A program made the position numbers and the translations under genes. A stretch of 36,500 nucleotides of DNA from Lysobacteraceae bacterium (lineage in GTDB: Bacteria > Pseudomonadota > Gammaproteobacteria > Xanthomonadales > Xanthomonadaceae), in assembly GCA_014879375.1 (NCBI GenBank), contig JACSSF010000101.1:1-36500 (forward strand). Reading direction: 5' to 3'. Shown here one piece after another: positions 24,344 through 34,524 of this stretch. A model generated the notes under the pieces. It did not search any database and was not told the DNA's origin. It worked only from the letters and a program-made list of their open reading frames with translations. Position 1 is the first letter of the stretch. Every line of letters begins with the position of its first letter.

Positions 24344-26164
24344 TCAACGCCCGCGCAGGAACCAGCGATCGATTTCCGCGAGCGAGAAGCGCGTCCACGT
24401 CGGCCGCCCGTGGTTGCATTGCGCGGACCGCTCGGTGGCTTCCATTTCGCGCAGCAACGCGTTCATCTCTGGAAGGCTGAGCCGGCGATTGGCGCGCACG
24501 CTGCCGTGGCAGGCCATGGTCGACAGCAGCGCATCGCGGGCTTCGGACACCCGGGGGCTCTGGCCGTGCTCGACGAAATCGGCCAGCACGTCGCGCAGCA
24601 AGGCCTGTGGATCGCCCTGCGCGAGCAAGGCCGGCACCGCGCGCAACAGCAGGGATTGCTCGCCACTGCGCGCGACCTCGAAACCGAGTTGCTGCAAGGC
24701 TTCACCTTCGCGCTCGACCAGCTCGGCTTCGCGCAGCGATACCGCGATCGGCATCGGCACCAGCAAGGGCTGCAGACGCAGCCCCTCGCCATCGAAGGCC
24801 GCCTTCAGTTTTTCGTAGTTGATGCGCTCGTGCGCGGCGTGCATGTCCACGACCACGAGGCCTTCGGCGTTTTCGGCCAGGATATGGATGCCATGCAATT
24901 GCGCGATGGCATACCCGAGCGGCGGGATGTCGCCGCCCTCGGGCAACGCTTGCGGTAAGAACATCGGCGACGATGCAGTCGTTGCATCGCCGCTTGCGCC
25001 ATACAGCGATGCATAGGCCGCCCGTGCATCGGCGACACCCAGGCCCAGCGGCGTTTGCGGGCGCGGGTAGCGATCGAAAGGCAGGGGCGATGCCGCATCA
25101 GGCCGCGGCATCGATGCCACATCGTCAAACCCGGGGTTCGGCGCAGCGGCCATGCCGGCGCGCGTTTCGGCCAATGCATCCTTCAGCGTGCGATAGACGA
25201 AGTCATGCACCAGCCGCGCATCGCGAAAACGCACCTCGTGCTTGGCCGGATGCACGTTGACATCGACGCGGCGCGGATCCAGATCAAGGAACAGGACATA
25301 CGCCGGCTGGCGCCCATGGAAAAGCACATCGGCGTACGCCATCTTCACCGCGTGCGCGATGCTGCGATCGCGCACCGCGCGCCCGTTGACGTACAGATAT
25401 TGTTGGTCCGCGCTCGGCCGGTTGTAGGCGGGCTGTGCGATCCATCCGCGCAGCGACAGGCCCGCCGCCTCGTGATCGACCGCGAGGGCATGGCGGGTGA
25501 ATTCCTCGCCGAGTGTTTGCAGCAGGCGATCATCCGCGATCAACGCATCCTGGCCGCCGCGATACCGGCGCGTGGCCTTGCCGTTGTGGCTGAGCCGCAG
25601 CTCCACGTCGGGACGCGCCAACGCAAGCGAGCGCAGCCATTCCTCGATGTGGCCGAGCTCGGTGCGCTCGGCGCGCATGAACTTCTTGCGCGCCGGCACG
25701 TTGAAGAACAGGTCGCGCACCTCGACCGTGGTGCCTTCGCCCTGCGCCGCGGGCACCGGTTGATCGACACGGCCGCCCTCGACTTCCAGCACATGTCCGT
25801 GCGCGTCCGAGGCACGACGCGACAGGATGCGGAAACGGCTGACCGACGCGATGGATGGCAGCGCCTCGCCGCGGAAACCGAGCGTCGCCACGGCCTCCAG
25901 GTCGTCCAGCGTCGCGATCTTGCTGGTGGCATGCCGCTGCACGGCCAATGCCAGTTCTTCGGGCGCGATGCCGCCACCATCGTCGCGCACGCGTATCAGG
26001 CGCGCACCGCCTTCTTCCAGATCGATGTCGATGCGGCTGGCGCCTGCGTCGAGTGCGTTTTCGACCAGCTCCTTCACCACCGAGGCCGGACGCTCCACCA
26101 CCTCGCCCGCGGCGATCTGGTTGGCAACGGTTTCGGACAGCAGGCGGATGCGGGCTTCGGTCAC
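24344..26164 (-). CDS. mutL: DNA mismatch repair protein MutL
   Basis: MutL couples mismatch recognition by MutS to strand incision. The 606-residue protein has the GHKL ATPase motifs [17 protein letters not shown] and LGFRGEAL. The C-terminal domain carries [12 protein letters not shown], fitting the DQHA(x)2E(x)4E endonuclease motif with Gln replaced by Met, plus ACHGSVRA and CNHGRP. This indicates a MutL with intrinsic nicking activity, as in bacteria lacking MutH. The start is GTG at 26164 with no evident Shine-Dalgarno; no in-frame ATG upstream fits. It lies 54 bp downstream of amiC, as in the E. coli tsaE-amiB-mutL arrangement. Confidence 0.95.
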   Translation of the reverse strand: MTEARIRLLSETVANQIAAGEVVERPASVVKELVENALDAGASRIDIDLEEGGARLIRVRDDGGGIAPEELALAVQRHATSKIATLDDLEAVATLGFRGEALPSIASVSRFRILSRRASDAHGHVLEVEGGRVDQPVPAAQGEGTTVEVRDLFFNVPARKKFMRAERTELGHIEEWLRSLALARPDVELRLSHNGKATRRYRGGQDALIADDRLLQTLGEEFTRHALAVDHEAAGLSLRGWIAQPAYNRPSADQQYLYVNGRAVRDRSIAHAVKMAYADVLFHGRQPAYVLFLDLDPRRVDVNVHPAKHEVRFRDARLVHDFVYRTLKDALAETRAGMAAAPNPGFDDVASMPRPDAASPLPFDRYPRPQTPLGLGVADARAAYASLYGASGDATTASSPMFLPQALPEGGDIPPLGYAIAQLHGIHILAENAEGLVVVDMHAAHERINYEKLKAAFDGEGLRLQPLLVPMPIAVSLREAELVEREGEALQQLGFEVARSGEQSLLLRAVPALLAQGDPQALLRDVLADFVEHGQSPRVSEARDALLSTMACHGSVRANRRLSLPEMNALLREMEATERSAQCNHGRPTWTRFSLAEIDRWFLRGR

Positions 26165-26218
26165 GTCAACGGCGAGGATCGGGGTCGTTGATGATACCCG
26201 CGCGCAACCGATGGCAGG

Positions 26219-27730
26219 TCAGGGTCCGGCGTCGCCGTTGTCCTCGTTGACGCCCAGGCTGCCGCTGCGCTTGGCTGCGTACCAGGTGCCGGGCGGCGGC
26301 AGGCGGCTGAAATAGCGGTCGATGCCGTCCAGTACCGCACGTGCCAGCTGGCGCTGGTAGCCGGGGTCACGCAGGCGCTGCTCTTCCGCCGGATTGCTGA
26401 TGAAAGCCGTTTCCACCAGCATCGAAGGCACGTCCGGCGAGCGCAGCACCACGAAGTTGGCGCGTTCGATGTCCTTCTTGTGGGTCTTGCCGATGCGCGA
26501 GAGCCCACCCAGCACGTCCTTGGCGATGGCCTCCGACGCGCGCTGGGTCGCGCTCTGCGACAGATCCAACAATACCGAGGCCAGGGTGTCGCTCTTGTCC
26601 TTCAGCTTGACGCCGCCGACCAGGTCCGCCGCGTTTTCCTGATCCGCGAGCCAGCGTGCTGCCTGCGAGGACGCGCCGCGTTGCGACAGCACGAACACCG
26701 ACGAACCATTGGCCTGCGGGTTGGTGAAGGCATCGGCATGGATCGACACGAAGACATCGGCCTTGGCCGCACGGGCCTTCTTGTAACGCTGGTCGAGCGG
26801 AATGAAGAAATCCGCGTCGCGAGTGAGGTAGGCCTTCATTCCCGGCATCGCGTTCACCTGTTTAGCCAGCTCGCGCGCCACTTGCAGGGTGATGTCCTTC
26901 TCGCGCGTGCCGACCGCCCCGACCGCGCCGGTATCCTGCCCGCCATGGCCGGCATCGATGGCGATCACGAGCTGGCGCAGCTGGGCGTTGCGCACGACCC
27001 CCGGCGTGCTCTGCACGGGTTTTGCTTCAACGGACGCAGGCGGTGCTGGCACCTGCGCAGCGGCTGTCGCGGCAGGCGTCGGCTCGCCGGTGGCGACACG
27101 GGTCGGGAGCCCGGTGGCCACGGTGCCACTGCCTGCCCTGACGGCTGGCATCGCATCGGGCACCTGCTTGCCGGCAAGGATATCGGCGGGATTATTGGGG
27201 CTGGGCGATGTCGCATCGGGCGCGGCTTGTGACGGCGTCACGGCCTGTGCCGTGGTCGGGGCGACGATGGGCGCAGGCGGCTCGGTCGTGGCCGGCTGGC
27301 CATCACCCGGCCATTGCAGGACCAGCACGGCAAGGCCATCGCGCCATTCCAGGTTCGGCCCGATCAGCGCGACCGGCGCGGCGAGGTCGAACACGATCCG
27401 GGTGATGCCCGGTTCCGGCGTGCCGGTGCGCACCGATTTCACGATGCCACCGCTGGCCGGGACGCGAACCTTGGGCGAGAGCCCGGTATCAAGCACGTCC
27501 AGCACCAGCCGGTCGGGGTTGCTGAGCGGGATGACGCGGTATTCGGCGCGGCTGTCGAGGGCGATCTCGGCGCGGGTGCCGGCCGCGGTATCGCGCAATT
27601 CGACCGACTTGACCTCGCGGGCCTCGGCCACGTTCCAGCACAGGGCGAGCAGGAGCATCAGCCCCAGCAACGCCTGTTCCAATCGCAGTCCCCGAATGCG
27701 CATGCTCGGATTCAACCATCCACTGCCCAT
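26219..27730 (-). CDS. amiC: N-acetylmuramoyl-L-alanine amidase, AmiC/AmiB type
   Basis: The enzyme splits the peptide side chain from MurNAc during daughter-cell separation. From the ATG at 27730 it is 503 residues. A signal peptide or anchor ends near AEA, followed by an AMIN domain (septal targeting, about 40-140), a Pro/Ala/Thr-rich linker, and the zinc amidase_3 domain (about 260-480) with IDAGHGGQDTGAVG, the Glu after GTR, SIHADAF and LVETAFISNP supplying the metal ligands and catalytic Glu. There is no LysM domain. The ORF track start at 27733 is a TTG; AAAGG sits 8 nt before the ATG at 27730. The gene follows tsaE with an 18-bp gap. Confidence 0.93.
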   Translation of the reverse strand: MGSGWLNPSMRIRGLRLEQALLGLMLLLALCWNVAEAREVKSVELRDTAAGTRAEIALDSRAEYRVIPLSNPDRLVLDVLDTGLSPKVRVPASGGIVKSVRTGTPEPGITRIVFDLAAPVALIGPNLEWRDGLAVLVLQWPGDGQPATTEPPAPIVAPTTAQAVTPSQAAPDATSPSPNNPADILAGKQVPDAMPAVRAGSGTVATGLPTRVATGEPTPAATAAAQVPAPPASVEAKPVQSTPGVVRNAQLRQLVIAIDAGHGGQDTGAVGAVGTREKDITLQVARELAKQVNAMPGMKAYLTRDADFFIPLDQRYKKARAAKADVFVSIHADAFTNPQANGSSVFVLSQRGASSQAARWLADQENAADLVGGVKLKDKSDTLASVLLDLSQSATQRASEAIAKDVLGGLSRIGKTHKKDIERANFVVLRSPDVPSMLVETAFISNPAEEQRLRDPGYQRQLARAVLDGIDRYFSRLPPPGTWYAAKRSGSLGVNEDNGDAGP

Positions 27731-27748
27731 CAATTCAACCTTTTTCCT

Positions 27749-28255
27749 TTAATAATCCGTCACATCGGTTAACTTCCTCTCAGCTTTCCGAGGTTCGGCG
27801 GCGGCCAACGCGGCCAGCCACGCTTCGCCAGTCGGGCTTTGTGCGGTGGCGTGCAATCGCCTGCCCTCGCCTTCGATGGCCAAGGCGATAAGGAGATCGG
27901 CGGCCGGCAGGGCACCGCCCGTGCCGCGCTCGGGCCATTCGATCAACCACAGCGCGGCGAGCTCGGGCTCGATGCCGAGGAATTCCAGTTCGCCCGCATC
28001 GCCGATGCGATACAGGTCCAGATGCAGGGCTTCACGCCCGTCAGCCAGCGGATAACGCTCCACCAAGGTGTAGGTCGGGCTGCGGATCGCGCCGGTCACG
28101 CCCAACGCACGCAGGAAGGCGCGGGCGAAGCTGGACTTGCCGGCGCCAAGATCACCCTGGAGATGGACGATGGCCGAGGCAGGTCGTACCTGGGCGAATG
28201 CCGACGCCAATGCGTCGGTCGCGGCGGGATCGGGCAGGTAGCGATCGAGGCTCAT
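27749..28255 (-). CDS. tsaE: tRNA threonylcarbamoyladenosine biosynthesis ATPase TsaE
   Basis: TsaE is the ATPase partner of TsaB and TsaD in making t6A at position 37 of ANN-decoding tRNAs. The 168-residue protein has the P-loop GDLGAGKSSFARAFLRALG and the family segment GAIRSPTYTLVERY, followed by LHLDLYRIGD. The ATG at 28255 overlaps the nnr stop codon (ATGA), which indicates translational coupling and argues against the track start at 28264. The C-terminal tail is longer than the conserved core. It lies in the conserved nnr-tsaE-amiC-mutL order. Confidence 0.95.
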   Translation of the reverse strand: MSLDRYLPDPAATDALASAFAQVRPASAIVHLQGDLGAGKSSFARAFLRALGVTGAIRSPTYTLVERYPLADGREALHLDLYRIGDAGELEFLGIEPELAALWLIEWPERGTGGALPAADLLIALAIEGEGRRLHATAQSPTGEAWLAALAAAEPRKAERKLTDVTDY

Positions 28256-29721
28256 GCGGTGCATTCGGCGAGGGTAGCCGGCAACTGGGCGATCAGGTCA
28301 CTGGCGAGCATGCCGGCTTCGCCCGCCTGCGCCGCACGATCACCCGCGCGGGCGTGCAGCCAGGTGCCCATTGATGCGGCATCGAAGGCGTCATGCCCTT
28401 GTGCCAGCAGCGTCGCGATCACGCCGGTCAGTGCATCGCCCATCCCGCCCGAGGCCATGCCCGGATTGCCATCCGTCGACACACGGGTGATCTGCCCCGG
28501 CGCCGCGACCAGCGAGCCAGCACCTTTCAGCACGACCGCGCATTGGTAACGCCGGGAGAGCATCTGCGCTGCGTTGAGCCGGTCAGCCTGCACATGGGCC
28601 GTGTCCACGCCCAACAGCCGCGCCGCCTCGCCCGGATGCGGCGTCAGCACCGCGAACGGCACGGGTCGGGGCGATTCCGCCAGCAAGTTCAATGCATCGG
28701 CATCGATCACGCAGGGCCTGCCTGTCGCGAGCGCTGCCTCGAACAAGGCGCGGCTCCAACCACCCTGCCCCAAGCCGGGGCCGAGCGCGAGGGCATCGGC
28801 GCGCGCGAGCAGGAGCGCGAGGCCCGATGCGTCATCGACGGCATGCGCCATCGCCTCGGGTCGCCGCGTCATCAGTGCCGTTACGTGATCGGCCCGCGTC
28901 GCCACGCTGACAAGACCCGCCCCCGTGCGCAAAGCTGCCTCGCTCGCCAGCACGATCGCGCCGCCCATGCCGTGCTCGCCGCCGATGACGAGCACATGGC
29001 CGTAGCGCCCCTTGTGCGAATCGCGGCAGCGGCGCGGCAGTACGGGGCGCGGCAAGGTCGCCGCGGCCGGATGCAATCCATCGAAGCACGCCTCGGGCAC
29101 ATCCAGTGTGGCAACCGAGGTCGCGCCGACATGATCGAGCGCGGCGCCCGTCGCGAGGCCGGCATGCGCCGCGATGAACTGGATCGTGTGCCTCGCGTGG
29201 ATCGCCACGCCCGGCACGTGGCCGGTATCGGCATCCACGCCGCTCGGCACGTCCAGCGCAAGGATTGGCAACCGCGACGCATTGGCCTGTCGCACCCATG
29301 CCGCGGCATCGCCCGCCAACGCGCGGTTGCAACCGATGCCGAAGAGGGCATCCACCAGCACGTCGGCATCGAGCATCGCACCATCGAATACATCGACGCG
29401 GCCGCCGGCGCCGCGATATTCGTCGGCCATCTTGCGCGCTAATGACGAGCGCGGCGCGACATCGTCCAGTTGCAACACGCGGATATCGCGGCCGGCGTCG
29501 AGCGCGTGCCGGGCGAGCACCCAGCCATCACCGCCGTTATTACGCGGGCCGCACAAGACCAGGATGCGCTGCGCCTGCGGCCACGACTGCAAGAGCTGGC
29601 GCCAGGCGGCCTGGCCGGCGCGGCACATCAGGGTGGCTTCATCGATGCCGTCGGCGGCCTTGGCGCGGCTTTCGATCTCGCGCAATGCAGCGTTGGCGTA
29701 AAGCGCGGGAGGCCGTGACAT
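28252..29721 (-). CDS. nnr: Bifunctional NAD(P)H-hydrate epimerase / ADP-dependent dehydratase
   Basis: Nnr repairs hydrated NADH and NADPH. The 489-residue protein fuses an N-terminal YjeF-type epimerase domain (about 1-215, with LVLCGPRNNGGDGWVLA) to a C-terminal ribokinase-like dehydratase (about 225-485, with VIGGEHGMGGAIVLA, LALGPGLGQG and MASGGMGDALTG). Both active regions look intact. Its ATG at 29721 shares the CATG tetramer with the oppositely transcribed queG start. A TATAGA box on the minus strand lies only about 10 bp upstream, so the leader may be very short. Confidence 0.95.
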   Translation of the reverse strand: MSRPPALYANAALREIESRAKAADGIDEATLMCRAGQAAWRQLLQSWPQAQRILVLCGPRNNGGDGWVLARHALDAGRDIRVLQLDDVAPRSSLARKMADEYRGAGGRVDVFDGAMLDADVLVDALFGIGCNRALAGDAAAWVRQANASRLPILALDVPSGVDADTGHVPGVAIHARHTIQFIAAHAGLATGAALDHVGATSVATLDVPEACFDGLHPAAATLPRPVLPRRCRDSHKGRYGHVLVIGGEHGMGGAIVLASEAALRTGAGLVSVATRADHVTALMTRRPEAMAHAVDDASGLALLLARADALALGPGLGQGGWSRALFEAALATGRPCVIDADALNLLAESPRPVPFAVLTPHPGEAARLLGVDTAHVQADRLNAAQMLSRRYQCAVVLKGAGSLVAAPGQITRVSTDGNPGMASGGMGDALTGVIATLLAQGHDAFDAASMGTWLHARAGDRAAQAGEAGMLASDLIAQLPATLAECTA

Positions 29722-30808
29722 GCGGCGATTCTATACTTCCCCCATGCCCGCGCCGAACGCCGACATCGAACAATTGATCGCACGCATCCGCGAAGAAGCG
29801 GCGACGCTCGGCTTCACCCGCTTCGGTGTCAGCGGCATCGCCGTGGACGAGGATGCCGGCCACCTGCGCACATGGCTGCAGGAAGGCCTGCACGGCACCA
29901 TGCAGTGGATGGCGGCGCACGGCGAGAAACGCATGCGACCGGACGAACTGATCCCCGGCACCGTGTCGGTGATTTCGGTGGGGCTGGATTACGGCCGCGA
30001 GCATGACGAAGCGTGGGCGACGCTGGAAGATGGCGAGCGCGCCTACGTCGCCCGCTACGCGCTGGGCCGCGATTACCACAAGCTGATGCGCAACCGCCTG
30101 CAGGCACTCGCCGAGCGCATCGAAGCCCTCGTCGGGCCGTTCGGGCACCGCGTGTTCGTCGATTCCGCGCCCGTGCTGGAGCGCGCGTTGGCGCGCAACG
30201 CCGGGCTTGGCTGGATCGGCAAGCACACCTGCCTGATCGACAAGGACGGCGGCTCCTGGTTCTTCCTTGGCGAGGTGTACCTCGACATCGCGCTGCCGCC
30301 TTCCACGCCCGCGACCAACCATTGCGGCAGTTGCAGGCGATGCATCGACATCTGCCCGACGCAGGCGATCATCGCGCCTTATCGACTGGATGCGCGCCGC
30401 TGCATCAGCTACCTGACCATCGAACACGAAGGGTCGATTCCTGAGGAATTCCGCGTGCCGATCGGCAACCGCATCTTTGGTTGCGACGACTGCCAGCTGG
30501 TCTGTCCGTGGAACAAATTCGCCGCACGTTTCGACGAGCCGGATTTCCGCACGCGCAACGACCTGGATCAAGCGACGCTGGCCGATCTCTTCGCCTGGGA
30601 CGAGATCGAATTCCTGCGCCGCACCGAAGGCTCGGCGATCCGCCGCAGCGGGCACGAGCGTTGGCTGCGCAACATCGCGGTGGCGCTGGGCAATGCACCG
30701 ACCACGCCCGAAGTGATGGACGCGCTGCGTTCGCGCATCGACCATCCCTCCGCCATCGTGCGCGAACACGTGGCCTGGGCACTGGCCCGTCATGGCGTAC
30801 AAGATTGA
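29720..30808 (+). CDS. queG: Epoxyqueuosine reductase QueG
   Basis: QueG performs the final step of queuosine synthesis in tRNA, reducing epoxyqueuosine with cobalamin and two 4Fe-4S clusters. The clusters are seen as CGSCRRCIDICP and CDDCQLVCPW. The length is 362 residues from the ATG at 29720, supported by GGGAGG 7 nt upstream. An alternative ATG at 29744 (MPAPNADIEQL) fits the usual family N-terminus better but has no ribosome binding site. The C-terminal HEAT-like region (SAIVREHVAWAL) is present. It is divergent from nnr, as in E. coli, and convergent with pgi. Confidence 0.95.
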   Translation: MRRFYTSPMPAPNADIEQLIARIREEAATLGFTRFGVSGIAVDEDAGHLRTWLQEGLHGTMQWMAAHGEKRMRPDELIPGTVSVISVGLDYGREHDEAWATLEDGERAYVARYALGRDYHKLMRNRLQALAERIEALVGPFGHRVFVDSAPVLERALARNAGLGWIGKHTCLIDKDGGSWFFLGEVYLDIALPPSTPATNHCGSCRRCIDICPTQAIIAPYRLDARRCISYLTIEHEGSIPEEFRVPIGNRIFGCDDCQLVCPWNKFAARFDEPDFRTRNDLDQATLADLFAWDEIEFLRRTEGSAIRRSGHERWLRNIAVALGNAPTTPEVMDALRSRIDHPSAIVREHVAWALARHGVQD

Positions 30809-30823
30809 TGGTGGCAGCAACGC

Positions 30824-32323
30824 TCAGCGACGCGCGTTGATTTCTTCTACCAAGACGCGAGTGATGGGATCGTCGGCAGCTTCCTCACCCCGCAGCACCG
30901 GCAGTAATCCGTTCGCCAGCTGCTTGCCCAGCTCCACGCCGAACTGATCGAAGGCATTGATGCCCCAGAGCACCGCCTGCAGGTAGGCGCTGTGCTCGTA
31001 GAGGGCTAGCAGATGACCCAGCGATGTCGGTGTCAGCGCATCCAGCAACATCAGCGTGCTGGGGCGACCGCCCGGATGGCGGCGATGCGGATCGACACTG
31101 CCCTGCCCGTTCGCCAAGGCCTCGCATTGCGCCAAAAGATTGGACATCAAGGCCGCATGGCTGGCGGGCTGGTCGTGGTCCGGCTTCACGATGCCGATGA
31201 AATCCGCCGGCACGATCTGTGTGCCCTGATGCAACGCCTGAAAGAAGCTGTGCTGCACGTCGCTGCCGATGCCGCCCCACCACACGGGGACCGTATCGAA
31301 TGTCACGTCCTGGCCGTCGTGCTGCACACGCTTGCCCAGGCTCTCCATCACCAGTTGCTGCAGGTAGGCCGGCAACAGGCGAAGTCGCTCGTCATAGGGC
31401 AGCACGGCCTGCGTGGTTGCGCCCAGGGCATTGCGGTTCCACACGGCGGTGAGCGCATGCCAGACCGCGAGGTTGCGCTCGATCGGTGCTTCCACCGCAT
31501 GCCGATCAAACTCGGCTGCACCGGCCAGCAGCTCGCGGAACGCCGGCATGCCGATCGCCAGTGCCACCGGAAACCCGACCGCCGACCACAACGAATAGCG
31601 GCCACCTACCCAATCCCACATCGGCAGGATGTGCCCAGGTGCGATGCCAAAGACTACCGCCTTTTCCACATTCGCACTGACCGCATACAGGCGCGCGTCA
31701 TTCGCCAGCCAGTCGCGCAGGATGCCGCCATTGAGCAGCGTTTCCTGCGTGCCGAAGGTCTTGGAAATCATGATGCCGGCGGTATGCGCGGGATCCAGCC
31801 CGGCCAGCGTGCGATGGATCGCCGCGGCATCGACATTGGAGACGAAGTGCACGCGCAATGGCACATCGCTTGTCGCCAATGCATCGACAGCCAGACGTGG
31901 CCCCAGGTCCGAGCCACCCACACCGATGCTGACCACATCGGTGATCGCCGGGTCATCGCGCAGCTGGTGCACCAAGGCGTCCATTTGCAGCAACGCCGCT
32001 TGTGCAGCGGCCTGGGCTTCCATCGCAGCGGGCGCACCCGATACCTCCCCGCGCAAGGCCGTGTGTAGCGCGGCGCGCCCTTCCGTGGCGTTGACGATCT
32101 CGCCATCAACCAGCCGCTGCATCGCACCCGGCAGATCGGCCTCGTGCGCGATCCCGAAAAGTGTAGTCAGCGCCTCACGGTCGTAATGCTGGCGGGCGAA
32201 GTTGGCGTAGAGCGGGCCGACGCGCAGGGCGAAATCGACGGCGCGCGCCGGATCGGCCGCCATCAGCTCTTGCAGGGAGACACCTTCCAGCCGCGCCGCT
32301 TCCTCACGCAGCTGCGCCAGCAT
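30824..32323 (-). CDS. pgi: Glucose-6-phosphate isomerase
   Basis: Pgi interconverts glucose 6-phosphate and fructose 6-phosphate. The 499-residue protein contains the first signature [14 protein letters not shown], the active-site segment [19 protein letters not shown], and [14 protein letters not shown] for phosphate binding. It is somewhat shorter than E. coli Pgi (549), mainly by lacking peripheral segments. The ATG begins one base after the panD stop (TGACATG), so it is the last gene of the pantothenate run and probably translationally coupled to panD. It converges with queG. Confidence 0.96.
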   Translation of the reverse strand: MLAQLREEAARLEGVSLQELMAADPARAVDFALRVGPLYANFARQHYDREALTTLFGIAHEADLPGAMQRLVDGEIVNATEGRAALHTALRGEVSGAPAAMEAQAAAQAALLQMDALVHQLRDDPAITDVVSIGVGGSDLGPRLAVDALATSDVPLRVHFVSNVDAAAIHRTLAGLDPAHTAGIMISKTFGTQETLLNGGILRDWLANDARLYAVSANVEKAVVFGIAPGHILPMWDWVGGRYSLWSAVGFPVALAIGMPAFRELLAGAAEFDRHAVEAPIERNLAVWHALTAVWNRNALGATTQAVLPYDERLRLLPAYLQQLVMESLGKRVQHDGQDVTFDTVPVWWGGIGSDVQHSFFQALHQGTQIVPADFIGIVKPDHDQPASHAALMSNLLAQCEALANGQGSVDPHRRHPGGRPSTLMLLDALTPTSLGHLLALYEHSAYLQAVLWGINAFDQFGVELGKQLANGLLPVLRGEEAADDPITRVLVEEINARR

Positions 32324-32324
32324 G

Positions 32325-32705
32325 TCAGGCCGCCTGCGCGGGAATCGATTCGTTGGTATGCGTCAGCCGGTTCTCGCGGTCCACGTAGACCAGCGTCGGC
32401 TTGTAAGCGGAGGCCTCGGCCTCGTCACACTGGCCGTAGGCGCAGATGATCACGAGGTCGCCCGGCTGCGCCTTGTGCGCGGCGGCGCCATTGACCGAGA
32501 TGATGCCGCTGCCGGCCTCGGCGCGGATGGCGTAGGTCGCGAAACGCTCGCCATTGTTGACGTTGTAGATCTCGACGCGCTCGTTCTCGCGGATGCCGGA
32601 AATCTCCAGCAAACGGCTGTCGATGGCGCAGCTGCCCTCGTAGTGCAGCTCGGCATGGGTCACCGAGGCGCGATGGATCTTGGCTTTCAAGAGGGTCAGC
32701 AACAT
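32325..32705 (-). CDS. panD: Aspartate 1-decarboxylase proenzyme
   Basis: PanD makes beta-alanine from aspartate for pantothenate synthesis. From the ATG at 32705 it is 126 residues, the usual length. The pyruvoyl-forming self-cleavage site is Gly24-Ser25 in HYEGSCAID, and the core [12 protein letters not shown] is conserved. The track start at 32822 adds 39 residues without family similarity. A 113-bp gap separates it from panC, the longest in this run, so a separate promoter for panD-pgi is possible. The stop is one base from the pgi start. Confidence 0.97.
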   Translation of the reverse strand: MLLTLLKAKIHRASVTHAELHYEGSCAIDSRLLEISGIRENERVEIYNVNNGERFATYAIRAEAGSGIISVNGAAAHKAQPGDLVIICAYGQCDEAEASAYKPTLVYVDRENRLTHTNESIPAQAA

Positions 32706-32818
32706 GGTCGGCTCCGGGCCGTCGAATCTGCGGGCAGTGTAGGCAGCGGGTTTGCGCGCTGCAACAATCGGGCCGGGCCGTTCAGCTTGGATGCGCTGCG
32801 CCAGCACATCGACATCGC

Positions 32819-33667
32819 TCAATCCAGCACGAATTCGAGGTTGTCGATCAGGCGCGTACTGCCCAGTCGCGCGGCTACAAGCGCCACCCGCGGACCCGGA
32901 ACGGCATCCTTCGGTTCGGCCAGTTCCGGCGTGCGGACCACCGCGTAATCCGGCATGAAGCCCGCTTCGGCAAGGACGACGGATGCATCACGTTCGACCT
33001 CGATGCGCGGGCGGCCTGCGCGCACGCCATCGCGCATCACCTGCAAGGTCTGGTGGATGAGCGGCGCCAGCGCACGTTCGGCTTCGGACAGGTACTGGTT
33101 GCGCGAACTCATCGCTAGGCCATCGGGTTCGCGCTTGATGTCCGCGCCGACGATGTCGATGGGGAACGCGAGATCGCGCACCATGTGCCGGATGACCGCC
33201 AGCTGCTGGTAATCCTTGCGGCCGAAGATGGCGGCATCGGGCAGGACCTGATTGAACAGGCGCGCGACCACCGTCGCCACGCCATCGAAATGCCCGGGCC
33301 GATGTGCGCCGTCCAGCGTCTCGGTCACGCCTGGCACGCTAACGGTGACCGCCGCTGACACGCCAAGCGGATACATCGTGTCCACCGAGGGCAGCCATAG
33401 CAGGTCGCAGCCGGCCTCGTCCAGGCCCGCGGCGTCGGCCTCGGGCGTGCGCGGGTAGCGCTCGAAGTCTTCATTGGGCCCGAACTGGGTCGGATTGACG
33501 AACACGCTCGCCACCACCCGGTCTGCATGCTGCCGCGCCAATGCGATCAGCGAGTAATGCCCCGCGTGCAGGTTGCCCATGGTCGGGACCAAGGCGATGC
33601 GCTGGCCCGACTGGCGCCAGCCACGGACCTGGGCGCGCAACGCATCGAGCATCGTGACGGTGATCAT
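32819..33667 (-). CDS. panC: Pantothenate synthetase
   Basis: PanC condenses pantoate and beta-alanine using ATP through a pantoyl-adenylate. The 282-residue protein has [14 protein letters not shown] (the HIGH-like motif), [36 protein letters not shown] and the KMSKS-like MSSRNQYLS. All are typical and the length is standard. An alternative start at the Met six codons in (33652) is possible. It begins 15 bp after the panB stop. Confidence 0.97.
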   Translation of the reverse strand: MITVTMLDALRAQVRGWRQSGQRIALVPTMGNLHAGHYSLIALARQHADRVVASVFVNPTQFGPNEDFERYPRTPEADAAGLDEAGCDLLWLPSVDTMYPLGVSAAVTVSVPGVTETLDGAHRPGHFDGVATVVARLFNQVLPDAAIFGRKDYQQLAVIRHMVRDLAFPIDIVGADIKREPDGLAMSSRNQYLSEAERALAPLIHQTLQVMRDGVRAGRPRIEVERDASVVLAEAGFMPDYAVVRTPELAEPKDAVPGPRVALVAARLGSTRLIDNLEFVLD

Positions 33668-33682
33668 GTCGAAGCGGCCTCG

Positions 33683-34498
33683 TCAGGCGGCGTAGCTGTG
33701 GTCGGCGGTCGGGAAGCTGCCGTCCTGCACTGCGTCGGCATAGGCGCGCACCGCGCCGGCGATGGAACCACCCTGGGCGAGGAAATCACGCACGAAACGC
33801 GGGCGGCGGTGGCCACTGTCCAGGCCCAGCATGTCGTGCAGTACCAGCACCTGGCCGTCACAGTCCGGGCCGGCGCCAATCCCGATCGTCGGGATGGGCG
33901 ATGCCGCGGTGATCTCGGCGGCGAGCGCGGACGGTACTGCTTCGAGCACCAGCAAGGCCGCGCCCGCTTCGGCGACGGCCAACGCATCGGCGCGCAACCT
34001 TTCCGCCGCCGCATCGCCCCGCCCCTGCACCTTGAAGCCACCGAAGCGCAGCACCGATTGCGGCGTCAGGCCCAGGTGCGCGCAGACCGGGATCTCCCGC
34101 TCGACCAGATAGCGAATGGTCTCCAGCTTGTGCCCCGCGCCTTCCAGCTTGACCATGCCCGCGCCGGCTTGCAGGAACGTGGTGGACGCATCCAGTGCGC
34201 GCTCGGGCGTGGCATCGGCCTGGAACGGCAGGTCGGCGACCACCAGCACGCGCTGCGTGGCAGCGACGACGCAGGCGGTGTGATAGGCGATGTCGTCCAC
34301 CGTCACCGCGAGGGTGGAATCCGCGCCCTGCACCACCATGCCCAGCGAATCGCCGACCAGGATCAGGTCGACGCCGTTCGCGTCCAGCGTGCGGGCAAAG
34401 CCAGCGTCGTAGCAGGTCAGCATCACCAGCTTGTGGCCGGCTGCGCGCAGCAACGCCAGGTCCGGCACGGTGACGGGTTTGGCGGAAACGTCGGTCAT
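33683..34498 (-). CDS. panB: 3-methyl-2-oxobutanoate hydroxymethyltransferase
   Basis: PanB adds a hydroxymethyl group from methylene-tetrahydrofolate to alpha-ketoisovalerate, the first committed pantothenate step. From the ATG at 34498 it has 271 residues (the 34501 codon is GTG). Motifs include [11 protein letters not shown] and LPFQA with the magnesium-binding aspartates, MVKLEGA with the metal-binding Glu, and HLGLTPQSV and [18 protein letters not shown]. It follows folK by 26 bp, so folate synthesis, which supplies its one-carbon donor, and pantothenate synthesis are encoded together. Confidence 0.97.
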   Translation of the reverse strand: MTDVSAKPVTVPDLALLRAAGHKLVMLTCYDAGFARTLDANGVDLILVGDSLGMVVQGADSTLAVTVDDIAYHTACVVAATQRVLVVADLPFQADATPERALDASTTFLQAGAGMVKLEGAGHKLETIRYLVEREIPVCAHLGLTPQSVLRFGGFKVQGRGDAAAERLRADALAVAEAGAALLVLEAVPSALAAEITAASPIPTIGIGAGPDCDGQVLVLHDMLGLDSGHRRPRFVRDFLAQGGSIAGAVRAYADAVQDGSFPTADHSYAA

Positions 34499-34524
34499 CA
34501 CGGCCTGCGGGTTCGATGGAGCGC

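Noticed and set aside
29733-29738. TATACT as a -10 for queG
   Set aside because: It lies downstream of the ATG at 29720 and only 6 bp before the alternative ATG at 29744, so it could only give a leaderless transcript.
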